A DNA stretch of 5,912 nt, taken from contig JABSSP010000145.1 in the NCBI GenBank assembly GCA_013213985.1, positions 1-5,912 of the forward strand. Direction: 5' to 3'. The translations under genes were made by a program, and so were the position numbers. The stretch is from Candidatus Babelota bacterium (GTDB lineage Bacteria; Babelota; Babeliae; Babelales; Vermiphilaceae). The notes beneath the pieces are model-generated. The model did no database searches. It saw only the letters and a list, made by a program, of their open reading frames with translations, and was not told where the DNA came from. Shown here piece after piece: positions 1-5,240 of the stretch. The stretch's first letter is position 1, and each line of letters opens with the position of its first letter.

Positions 1-212
1 GAACCACATTTTTGTTTTCTTAAAAAGTTCTCCTGGGCTGGTAGCAGGTCTTCTGCTTGGTCGTGTTGCAGGACGCCTTGCGGCACACCACCAGCTCGTC
101 TGCCGCCGCCGCGTCCACCACGTCTTGCCCCCTGTATATACCAGGAGCTTACAAGGGCTAGTGCCAGGGTCGACAGGACCAATAATAATTTTTTTTCAAG
201 ACTACTCATCAT
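1..212 (-). CDS. Secreted or membrane-anchored Gly/Arg-rich protein, N-terminal part (runs off left edge)
   Basis: An open minus-strand frame of 70 codons runs from ATG at 212 to the window edge without a stop. The start has a good ribosome binding site, AAAGGA (223-218 on the minus strand), 5 bases before the first ATG and 8 before a second ATG directly following (209). The product begins MMSSLEKKLLLV, a short charged N-region followed by a hydrophobic stretch (about residues 9-25) that looks like a signal peptide or signal anchor. A possible cleavage site is around QGA (27-29). Next comes a Gly/Arg-rich segment (29-42, RRGGRGGGRRAGG type), then a polar stretch. I do not recognise the family. 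The frame lies in DNA of about 64% GC (61-180), far above its neighbours, partly because of Gly/Arg codons and partly because of G/C third positions (CTG, GCC, GTC). The signal peptide plus strong RBS make a real gene likely; its function is unknown. Confidence 0.6.
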   Translation of the reverse strand, partial: MMSSLEKKLLLVLSTLALALVSSWYIQGARRGGRGGGRRAGGVPQGVLQHDQAEDLLPAQENFLRKQKCG

Positions 213-372
213 ATATATCCTTTATATCCTTTTTTATGCTGAAAGACTGTAAAAGCGTGCTTCAGGAGCTTTTTTTTGTTATATTATCCTCGTTATTAAG
301 TATATATAATTTCAAATAGAGAAGTAAAGAATTTATGAATATTTTTTTAAAATCCTATCTGAATCCATCCCT
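213..372. promoter_or_regulatory. Divergent intergenic region with candidate -10 box
   Basis: This AT-rich stretch separates two divergent genes and should hold both promoters. The only strong match is TATAAT at 305-310 on the plus strand, 63 bases before the ABC ATPase start; no good -35 sits 16-18 bases ahead of it. A weak hairpin (AAAAGC/GCTTTT, about 251-275) followed by a T run lies upstream, but no plus-strand gene precedes it, so a terminator role is doubtful. I could not pick out a convincing minus-strand promoter. Confidence 0.3.
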
Positions 373-376
373 GTGA
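335..376 (+). CDS. Possible 13-codon leader ORF coupled to the ABC ATPase start
   Basis: ATG at 335 opens a 13-residue frame ([13 protein letters not shown]) that ends at TGA 374-376. Its stop overlaps the GTG start of the following ABC ATPase in a GTGA arrangement typical of translational coupling. The upstream sequence has only a weak purine-rich run (GAGAAG, 319-324) as a ribosome binding site. It may be a leader that loads ribosomes for the downstream gene, which lacks its own SD before GTG, or it may be chance. No function is proposed for the peptide. Confidence 0.2.
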   Translation: MNIFLKSYLNPSL

Positions 377-1116
377 ATAAGTCTACGTATAGGAGTTTAT
401 CAGTAATAAAGGTAGTAAAAAAACGCTTTCAATCGAGCTTTTCACAGATTGTTCTGAACAGGGTAACCCTCTCTTTCAGCCAAGGTCTGTGTTACGCCAT
501 TGCTGGTCTTTCAGGGGCGGGAAAAACTACCCTGTTACACCTGTTGGCCGGCCTTGAGCCCCCTGATTCAGGCGTAATTTGCATAGATAAAAAAAATATA
601 TGGCAATTGTCTTCAGTGGATCGAAGTAGATTTTTAAATCAAACTATCGGGCTGATGTTCCAGTCGCCCTTTTTAATTCATGAACTTTCAATAGGTGAAA
701 ATGTGATGCTTCCAGGTTTGATTGCAGGTAAATCTCGCACAGATTGCAAACAATGGTCAATGGCATTACTAAAAATGGTTGGTTTGCAAAACAGGTGTAA
801 CAGTCGACCATCAGAACTTTCTGGTGGCCAACAGCAGCGGGTTACTCTTGCGCGTGCCTTATTTAATAAGCCTTCCTTTTTATTGGCCGACGAACCAACA
901 GGTAATTTGGATGATCAAACAGGGAAAGGAATAATTCAGTTACTTCTTACCTGTAAAAACCAATGGGGTATGGGTGTTATTGTCAGTTCGCATGACCAAG
1001 AACTAGTAAAAAAAATGGACCAAATATATGAAATTAAACATGGAGTTGCGCAAGAGAAAACGATGCAGATTACAGGTTCAAAGCCCAAACTACCTCAAGA
1101 ACAAAGGATGCTATGA
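373..1116 (+). CDS. ABC transporter ATP-binding protein, LolD/FtsE/MacB-type
   Basis: This is the cytoplasmic ATP-hydrolysing subunit of an ABC system. All diagnostic motifs are intact: Walker [10 protein letters not shown] (45-53), Q-loop Gln97 in LMFQSPF, signature LSGGQQQR (149-156), Walker B FLLADEPT (169-176), D-loop GNLD (177-180) and switch His207 in SSHD. The wording, especially the Q-loop and the Walker B-DEPTGNLD block, belongs to the LolD/FtsE/MacB subfamily, which drives lipoprotein release, cell-division or efflux permeases. No permease gene is in the window, so the substrate is open. The length of 247 residues slightly exceeds the usual 220-235, because of an N-terminal extension and a polar C-terminal tail (about 225-247). 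The start is uncertain. GTG 373 is the only canonical codon available near the domain and has no SD, while a good AGGAG (391-395) is followed only by GTA (403) or ATA (406), just where family homology begins. The last 4 bases overlap the Nudix gene, implying one transcript. Confidence 0.9.
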   Translation: MNKSTYRSLSVIKVVKKRFQSSFSQIVLNRVTLSFSQGLCYAIAGLSGAGKTTLLHLLAGLEPPDSGVICIDKKNIWQLSSVDRSRFLNQTIGLMFQSPFLIHELSIGENVMLPGLIAGKSRTDCKQWSMALLKMVGLQNRCNSRPSELSGGQQQRVTLARALFNKPSFLLADEPTGNLDDQTGKGIIQLLLTCKNQWGMGVIVSSHDQELVKKMDQIYEIKHGVAQEKTMQITGSKPKLPQEQRML

Positions 1117-1526
1117 AAAAACATAAATCAGCAGGAATAGTTGTGTATCACAAAGAAGATAATAAAATTTTATACCTGTTGTTGCACTATGCTGCTGGTC
1201 ATTGGGATTTTCCTAAGGGCCATCTTGAACAGGATGAAACTAAAGAGCAGGCTGCGCATCGTGAACTAAAGGAAGAAACAGGTTTGACTGCTGCTATTAC
1301 CTCAGAATTTCAAAATTCAATTTCTTACTTTTTTATTGACCATCACAAAAATAAAGCGCACAAAACGGTTACCTTTTTTACCGGTGAAACGGATACACAA
1401 CAGGTAACCGTTTCTGACGAACATCAGGGATACGAGTGGCTACCCTATGAGCAAGCACTCAAAAAATTAACCTATGACAACGCAAAAGAGGTGTTGAAGA
1501 AGGTTAATCAATTTTTACATTCCTGA
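1113..1526 (+). CDS. Nudix hydrolase, diadenosine tetraphosphate (Ap4A) hydrolase-like
   Basis: The 137-residue protein carries a complete Nudix box: G36, E42, R50-E51, E54-E55 and G57 in the order GX5EX7REUXEEXGU, with the glutamates that bind the catalytic metal. The preceding WDFPKGHLE (31-39) and the C-terminal pattern LTYDNAKEVL (about 119-128) are typical of the asymmetrical bis(5'-nucleosyl)-tetraphosphatase group (NUDT2-like), which cleaves Ap4A to AMP and ATP and clears alarmone-like dinucleotides from the cytoplasm. Substrate range in Nudix proteins is hard to read from sequence, so mRNA or NTP pyrophosphohydrolase activity cannot be excluded. Length matches the family. The start ATG overlaps the stop of the ABC ATPase (ATGCTATGA), with AAAGGA at 1103-1108 as a closely spaced SD, so the two genes are probably co-transcribed and translationally coupled. 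No terminator is visible behind it. Confidence 0.88.
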   Translation: MKKHKSAGIVVYHKEDNKILYLLLHYAAGHWDFPKGHLEQDETKEQAAHRELKEETGLTAAITSEFQNSISYFFIDHHKNKAHKTVTFFTGETDTQQVTVSDEHQGYEWLPYEQALKKLTYDNAKEVLKKVNQFLHS

Positions 1527-1582
1527 ATCTTTTTTCCCTGATCTTCTCTGTAGGAAGCCTCTCAACAGATCAATTATTTAGT

Positions 1583-3340
1583 ATGAAATTTTCTACAGTA
1601 AAAAAAGGTCTTATATTAGGTCTATCCCTGATGATTCCAGTGCAGGCATTTGCATGGTCGTGGCCATCAATCAATTCTTTCAATTTTACTTCAGTAAAAA
1701 ACACTGTCGTTAAAGCATATTCAAATTTCTATAGTTCATTATCAGGTAAATCTAAGACAGATATCGCCGTTGTAGGTGGTATTTCTGCTGCTACTCTTGC
1801 TTACTTAGGGTATAAGAAGTATCAGGATGCAAAAGCTACTCGAGCGAAACAAAATGCATTTGGGGAACTTAATCAGCGCGTTCGGGAGTTAAAAGATGCA
1901 GCGGTTAGACAACGAGACAGAGAAGCACAACAGCGAGCTCAAGAAGAAGCGAGACAAAGAAGAGCTGAACAGCAAAGGATTGAACAAGAACAGCAGCTAC
2001 AGTTGGACTTAGATAAAATAAAGAGTGAAATTGAAGCACCAAATGTAGTGAATGGTGACGTTGATAGCGATAATCAGGATGATGAAAAAGTTAAAGCTGA
2101 AGCCGTAGAAGAAGCAAGAATTGAGGCTTTAGAAAAAGGTAACAACTTTTGTAGTCAGTTAACACGCGGTTATTTGCAGTCACTTTATTTACCACAACAA
2201 GCATCATGGCCTCAATATCTGCAAAGTTGGTATAAAAAATCTAATATTCAGTCTAAAGAAGATTACTTTGTTGCTGTAAATAAAAATTATTCACCTGATG
2301 AGCATCAGGCATTAAGTCAAGTTCAACAGGTTGGAAATTTTGCAAACTTGCATCAGCAATCGAAACGAGCAATAGATTACATTAACAAAGGACAGCGTTA
2401 TCTTGCTGCATTGCTTAATGGTCAAACTAAATTAGTTCCTGGGTATGCTCAAGTTATCAGCAAATCATGGGTTCTAGTGGGCATCGATAAAGAAGTGATA
2501 GCACAAGCTCCAGCGGATACGCGTAAGCAGTATCTTGATTCAATAATTTCGGTTGTATGGGCATTGTATGATAACTCATTGAATACAAAAAACGGATTTA
2601 GTCAAGGTGCATTCAATATGCAAAATAGAGCGATCTGTAATTTCTTCTATGAATATATAGAATTTGTAAATCCTGGTCACAAGAAGATGGGACTGCTTGG
2701 TGGTAATTGTAATAATCCATATGGTTATCAACGTATGTCTACTCATTTAATTGCACTGTCTAAACTAAAAGAAATATACCAGTATGGTATCGATATTCGA
2801 TTTGAGGCTGACCAAGACGCACAACCTCTATTGCCAAATCATATGAAGCATATTTTATTTATTCCGTATGATGGTGAAAATTGTGGTTTCATTGTAAAAC
2901 CTGAAGACGATTGTATGTATCAATTCAAGGATATTGCATTGCATAGTGTTGGAGTTGTAAGGTCAAAGACTGAAGGTCTAATCGCAGACAAGACCAAAGA
3001 AATTCATCAACGTAAAGAACGAGTTCCAAAAAAATGGATCGAGCAATTTAACTCGTTAATTGATAGCTATTGCCCGAGCGAAAATCTTCTTCCTGGCAGT
3101 GTAGGACAAGAACCGCAATGGAAAAAAGAAGACAAAGCTAAAGCTTGTGGTGTACGCTTTATGTTGCCAACGCTTCAAGAATTAAACGGAGAGCCTGCTA
3201 AGCCAGAGTGGAGAAATAAGCGTGCCGAATTTGTTCAAGAGTTGAACAAGTACAATCATAATCATATGCGTTTTGGCCGCGAAATTATTTTCACTCAAGA
3301 TGAGTTACTTAGTTTTGCCAAACCGTATTGTACAAAATAA
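1583..3340 (+). CDS. Secreted or membrane-anchored coiled-coil protein of unknown family
   Basis: I do not recognise the family of this 585-residue protein. Residues 1-24 form a clear signal peptide: lysines at 2, 7 and 8, hydrophobic core ILGLSLMIPV (11-20), and an AFA cleavage motif ending at Ala24. A second hydrophobic segment (about 61-77, IAVVGGISAATLAYLGY) could anchor the mature protein or insert in a membrane. It is followed by a highly charged Gln/Arg/Glu-rich coiled coil (about 82-150), an acidic linker (158-168) and a further helix to about 185. The remaining roughly 400 residues look globular and contain all eight cysteines (190, 352, 376, 434, 444, 497, 522, 583), a number and placement suited to disulfides outside the cytoplasm. 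Notable local motifs are LLGGNCNNPYGYQRM (371-385) and FIPYDGENCGF (426-436). No SD precedes the ATG; the nearest AGGAAG (1552-1557) is about 25 bases away, so initiation may be unusual. A strong terminator follows 24 bases after the stop. An exported structural or host-interaction role is plausible but unproven. Confidence 0.85.
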   Translation: MKFSTVKKGLILGLSLMIPVQAFAWSWPSINSFNFTSVKNTVVKAYSNFYSSLSGKSKTDIAVVGGISAATLAYLGYKKYQDAKATRAKQNAFGELNQRVRELKDAAVRQRDREAQQRAQEEARQRRAEQQRIEQEQQLQLDLDKIKSEIEAPNVVNGDVDSDNQDDEKVKAEAVEEARIEALEKGNNFCSQLTRGYLQSLYLPQQASWPQYLQSWYKKSNIQSKEDYFVAVNKNYSPDEHQALSQVQQVGNFANLHQQSKRAIDYINKGQRYLAALLNGQTKLVPGYAQVISKSWVLVGIDKEVIAQAPADTRKQYLDSIISVVWALYDNSLNTKNGFSQGAFNMQNRAICNFFYEYIEFVNPGHKKMGLLGGNCNNPYGYQRMSTHLIALSKLKEIYQYGIDIRFEADQDAQPLLPNHMKHILFIPYDGENCGFIVKPEDDCMYQFKDIALHSVGVVRSKTEGLIADKTKEIHQRKERVPKKWIEQFNSLIDSYCPSENLLPGSVGQEPQWKKEDKAKACGVRFMLPTLQELNGEPAKPEWRNKRAEFVQELNKYNHNHMRFGREIIFTQDELLSFAKPYCTK

Positions 3341-3364
3341 AATAGACAGTAATTAATTAATTTT

Positions 3365-3402
3365 AAGGTAGGTTTCTTTTTTGAAACCTACCTTTCTTTT
3401 TT
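3365..3402 (+). terminator. Rho-independent terminator after the 585-residue protein gene
   Basis: A perfect 12-bp stem, AAGGTAGGTTTC (3365-3376) pairing with GAAACCTACCTT (3383-3394), closes a T6 loop and is followed by TCTTTTTT (3395-3402). The T tract lies only on the plus-strand side; on the minus strand the stem is followed by AAAATTAATT, so it works in one direction. The TAG stop of the convergent WD40 frame (3388-3390) lies inside the descending arm. Confidence 0.92.
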
Positions 3403-3738
3403 GCCAAATAATTCTATTGACCCACTGAGCAAACCAGCAGCGATGGTTGTGCTGTTTGGACTGACCGCAAGTGAACGGACTTGATCTTTTGTGTGCAACG
3501 TTTGTTTACACGTACTTCGTTGTATATCCCAAATTTTTATTGTTTGGTCTGCACTGCATGAAATCAGAGTGTTGTCATCAGCAAAAATAATTTCCATAAC
3601 ACCCTCTTGATGATCTTCTAATGTCGTAACGGGTTCTTTTGTTTTTCTGAGATCCCATATTTTAATGGTGCTGTCATCAGAAGCTGTTGCTACGTGTTGC
3701 CCTTCCTTTAACAGTGCATACTTTGTAATTGTATATTT
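3388..3738 (-). pseudogene. WD40-repeat fragment, C-terminal blades
   Basis: In the -1 frame relative to the RING segment the sequence reads as WD40 repeats from about 3735 to TAG 3388-3390. Two full repeat endings are clear, ASDDSTIKIWD and SADQTIKIWD, each ending in the diagnostic WD. A third, degenerate one follows (SPNSTTIAAG, then SGSIELF) before KKER and the stop. An ATG at 3597 exists, but it lies in the middle of a blade and the WD40 signal extends about 45 residues upstream of it, so it is not the true start. Three blades are too few for a closed propeller, which normally has seven, so most of an original domain is missing or the protein would have to oligomerise. The stop codon sits inside the stem of the convergent gene's terminator. 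Confidence 0.65.
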
Positions 3739-4199
3739 AAAAAATTTAATAATACAACACTCGCGAGACCTGCACCGATTGAAACATATAAATGATTTTG
3801 TAGGATTGAATTGCTTTCAGCTAGTACGTCATTTTCTTCTATCCGTTGCTCAAGCTGTTGAGTTAATCGATTATTTTCTTGATTAACTTGCATACTTTTT
3901 ACTTGTATGAGACGAGTTACTTCTTTTTGGTATTTATTACGTTCTGATTTAAGTTTTTCTTTCTTATAATTTTGTGACTGAGTAAGTTTCGCTAACTTTT
4001 TTATAGGAGAATGTAACGACTGTGGGATTGGTTCTCGACAATCAGGACATAAGGGACTTTCTTGTCGAGTTACTGGAGCAAGACATTGCGAATGGTATCG
4101 ATGATCCACGAAACACGGAAGGCTAACGCTTGTATGATTATGTTTGACCAAACAAATTGAACATTTATTTTTTTTCTTTTTTTCTTGAGCAGATTTTTG
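3708..4199 (-). pseudogene. RING-H2 finger plus coiled coil and C-terminal hydrophobic helix (fragment)
   Basis: The frame is open from the TAA at 4200-4202 to TAA 3708-3710. It encodes CSIC, then LPC, then HRYHSQC, then CPDC. That gives a full cross-brace zinc pattern C-x2-C-x12-C-x3-H-x2-H-x2-C-x11-C-x2-C (residues 53-94 counted from ATG 4319). A Lys/Gln/Glu-rich coiled coil follows, then a hydrophobic helix VSIGAGLASVVLLNFL just before the stop. There is no ATG, GTG or TTG between the upstream TAA and the first zinc ligands. The first possible start, TTG 4149-4151, would remove CxxC number one and destroy the RING, so the natural start must be ATG 4319. RING fingers are eukaryotic ubiquitin-ligase modules and are rare in bacteria outside host-associated lineages. 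Confidence 0.7.
3738..3744 (-). other. Frame-change site: U_UUU_UUA heptamer / T6 run
   Basis: On the minus strand the RING frame reads AAT TTT TTA AAT here, which is a canonical X_XXY_YYZ slippery heptamer (U UUU UUA, the type used at HIV-1 gag-pol) in exactly the right phase. A -1 slip gives TTT TTT AAA TAT and enters the WD40 frame. The same geometry arises if an original T7 lost one T, a common mutation and a common sequencing error. No strong stimulatory hairpin is evident in the next 60 bases; only a weak CTGTT/AACAG pairing can be drawn. Confidence 0.5.
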
Positions 4200-4319
4200 T
4201 TAAGCAGCATATTTTGCGCTCATGCGAGTGACCTTGTACATAGAATATGTTGATGCTGGTAGTGCGAAAATACATAAGCTAAAAAGTTTTACGAGTGATG
4301 CTTGATGAATTGTTATCAT
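4200..4319 (-). pseudogene. N-terminal fragment of the disrupted RING protein: signal peptide
   Basis: This 39-codon open frame has the only proper start in the locus: ATG at 4319 behind AAGGA with a 5-base spacer. It encodes MITIHQASLVKLFSLCIFAL followed by a polar segment. Residues 8-20 form a hydrophobic core and PAS (21-23) a possible cleavage site, so export is likely. It ends at TAA 4200-4202 but is in the same frame as the RING finger that begins 14 codons later, and the downstream sequence (QKSAQEKKKKNK) reads as a natural continuation. As an independent 39-residue peptide it would have no obvious role. Confidence 0.5.
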
Positions 4320-4576
4320 AGTCATCCTTTTTATTCAAAACTAATCATTGGTAACCATATATAAATAATTAACCTTTTGGTAATACCCAAATCAAGAAAT
4401 GATATTGACCTGACTGCTGATGTAAATGATATGAGAATAAATAATTTTTTAAGTAACTTAATTGAAAAGCATAAAAAAACTGCGTGAATGTTATGTGCGC
4501 ATTTACAGTAAATAAAAGGTATAAAAGATAAAAAAATAGTATTTTTGAGACAGAGGTATTAAATCAATAAAAGAGC
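4320..4576. other. AT-rich intergenic stretch without a convincing gene
   Basis: About 260 bases separate the disrupted RING gene from the tRNA terminator. The SD of the RING gene (4325-4329) lies at its left end, and a poor minus-strand -10-like TATATG lies about 30-40 bases further upstream. The only frame with any protein-like character is a plus-strand run of 36 codons from TTG 4377 to TGA 4485-4487 (with ATG 4431 inside it), which has no SD. I see no RNA gene, repeat or palindrome here. Confidence 0.4.
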
Positions 4577-4613
4577 ATAAAAAAAAGCCATCACAGCAAC
4601 AGTGACGACTTTT
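4575..4613 (-). terminator. Rho-independent terminator after tRNA-fMet
   Basis: On the minus strand AAAAGTCGTCAC (4613-4602) pairs with GTGATGGCTTTT (4594-4583), a 12-bp stem with two G-T wobbles and a 7-base loop. A further run of T follows (4582-4579). It begins 7 bases past the tRNA CCA end and terminates the tRNA transcript. Confidence 0.88.
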
Positions 4614-4619
4614 AAATTT

Positions 4620-4696
<77 letters not shown>

Positions 4697-4799
4697 GTAT
4701 ACATTGTCAAAAGAACGAAAATAGATAATGTCTCTTTGTTAATTGATTATTTTAATGGCTGATTAATAATCGAATTGAGAACATTTCCATTTAATATCA

Positions 4800-4827
4800 A
4801 TAGTAAAGCATATCGATTGCTTGTCAA
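4800..4827 (-). promoter_or_regulatory. Candidate sigma-70-type promoter for tRNA-fMet
   Basis: On the minus strand a perfect -35 box TTGACA (4827-4822) is followed after 16 bases by TACTAT (4805-4800), a 4-of-6 match to TATAAT. It lies just downstream of the acpS stop and about 100 bases before the mature tRNA end, so the transcript would need 5' trimming. A small inverted repeat (AGCA/TGCT with an ATCGATA centre) fills the spacer. The match is by eye only. Confidence 0.45.
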
Positions 4828-4841
4828 GCGTAAACCTCAAT

Positions 4842-5240
4842 TTATTGTACACTTTTCTCAATTATGACCAAGGCTGTTGCAATTGTCCTGGTGTGGGTGA
4901 TAGAAATATGGGTTTGTAGGTTTTTTGGCTGATAATTATTGGGTAGCAAATTTGACCAGTCAATGATTAATTGTGGAGGTCCATTTGAAATAACTGATAC
5001 CTGTCGACACAGGGTTAAAAAGGGAATTCTCTTTTTGGGGTTCAATTGGCACAAAGCCTTATAGAATGCTTCCTTAGCAGAAAAACGGGCTGCTAAGCGT
5101 TCGGTAGCTTTTGAGGAATTTGCTTTGATGTAGGCGATTTCTGAGGGTAAAAAAACCCGTTTAAGCTTGGTATCAGAAAATTGTAGCCAGGGTTCAAAGC
5201 GGTCTATTTCAACTGAATCTATACCAATACCTAAAATCAT
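4842..5240 (-). CDS. acpS: Holo-[acyl-carrier-protein] synthase (AcpS-type phosphopantetheinyl transferase)
   Basis: AcpS transfers 4'-phosphopantetheine from coenzyme A to a serine of acyl carrier protein, switching on fatty acid synthesis in the cytoplasm. The 132-residue product has the family's two signatures. The first is the N-terminal GIGIDSVEIDRF (4-15) with Asp8 as magnesium ligand. The second is RFSAKEAFYKAL (52-63) with Glu57 and Lys56. HISITHT (111-117) matches the conserved C-terminal strand. Length fits the short trimeric AcpS class (about 120-140). The start ATG overlaps the stop of the upstream ComM-like gene (ATGA, 5237-5240) and has only a weak purine-rich SD, so translation is probably coupled to it. 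Nothing unusual is seen in the catalytic residues. Confidence 0.95.
   Translation of the reverse strand: MILGIGIDSVEIDRFEPWLQFSDTKLKRVFLPSEIAYIKANSSKATERLAARFSAKEAFYKALCQLNPKKRIPFLTLCRQVSVISNGPPQLIIDWSNLLPNNYQPKNLQTHISITHTRTIATALVIIEKSVQ

Larger units (their letters stand above)
3388..4319 (-). pseudogene. Disrupted gene: signal peptide, RING-H2 finger, coiled coil, membrane segment, WD40 repeats
   Basis: Three minus-strand pieces line up as one broken gene. ATG 4319, with SD AAGGA 5 bases upstream (4325-4329), opens a frame with a signal peptide. That same frame passes one TAA (4200-4202), then encodes a RING-H2 finger, a coiled coil and a hydrophobic helix. At a T6 run (3739-3744) the coding signal moves to the -1 frame, which encodes WD40 repeats down to TAG 3388-3390. 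Reading the TAA as a sense codon (CAA is one transition away) and adding one T gives a continuous protein of 310 residues: signal peptide 1-24, RING 53-94, coiled coil about 105-170, membrane helix about 177-195, WD40 from about 198. In eukaryotes RING domains recruit E2 enzymes for ubiquitin transfer and WD40 domains bind substrates; the order RING, coiled coil, WD40 recalls COP1-type ligases. I infer a former host-directed effector, now decayed. Sequencing error or programmed recoding are the alternatives. Confidence 0.7.

Noticed and set aside
251..278. Hairpin plus T run as an intrinsic terminator
   Set aside because: The stem is short and AT-rich with mismatches and there is no plus-strand gene upstream to terminate.
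125..319. Plus-strand 64-codon frame
   Set aside because: It lies antisense to the minus-strand gene start with signal peptide and SD, has no SD itself, and its product is low-complexity with poly-T-derived Phe runs.
3665..3886. Plus-strand 73-codon frame
   Set aside because: It is the complement of the WD40 and coiled-coil coding frames, which have clear domain signatures; there is no SD or recognisable product.
3708..4151. RING gene starting at TTG 4151
   Set aside because: This start removes the first CxxC of an otherwise perfect RING; the coding signal clearly extends upstream.
4431..4487. ATG-started 18-codon plus-strand ORF
   Set aside because: Too short, no SD and no known product; recorded only as part of a possible gene remnant.
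4705..4710. Second TTGACA just upstream of tRNA-fMet as its -35 box
   Set aside because: It is only 8 bases before the mature tRNA 5' end, so its -10 would fall inside the tRNA.
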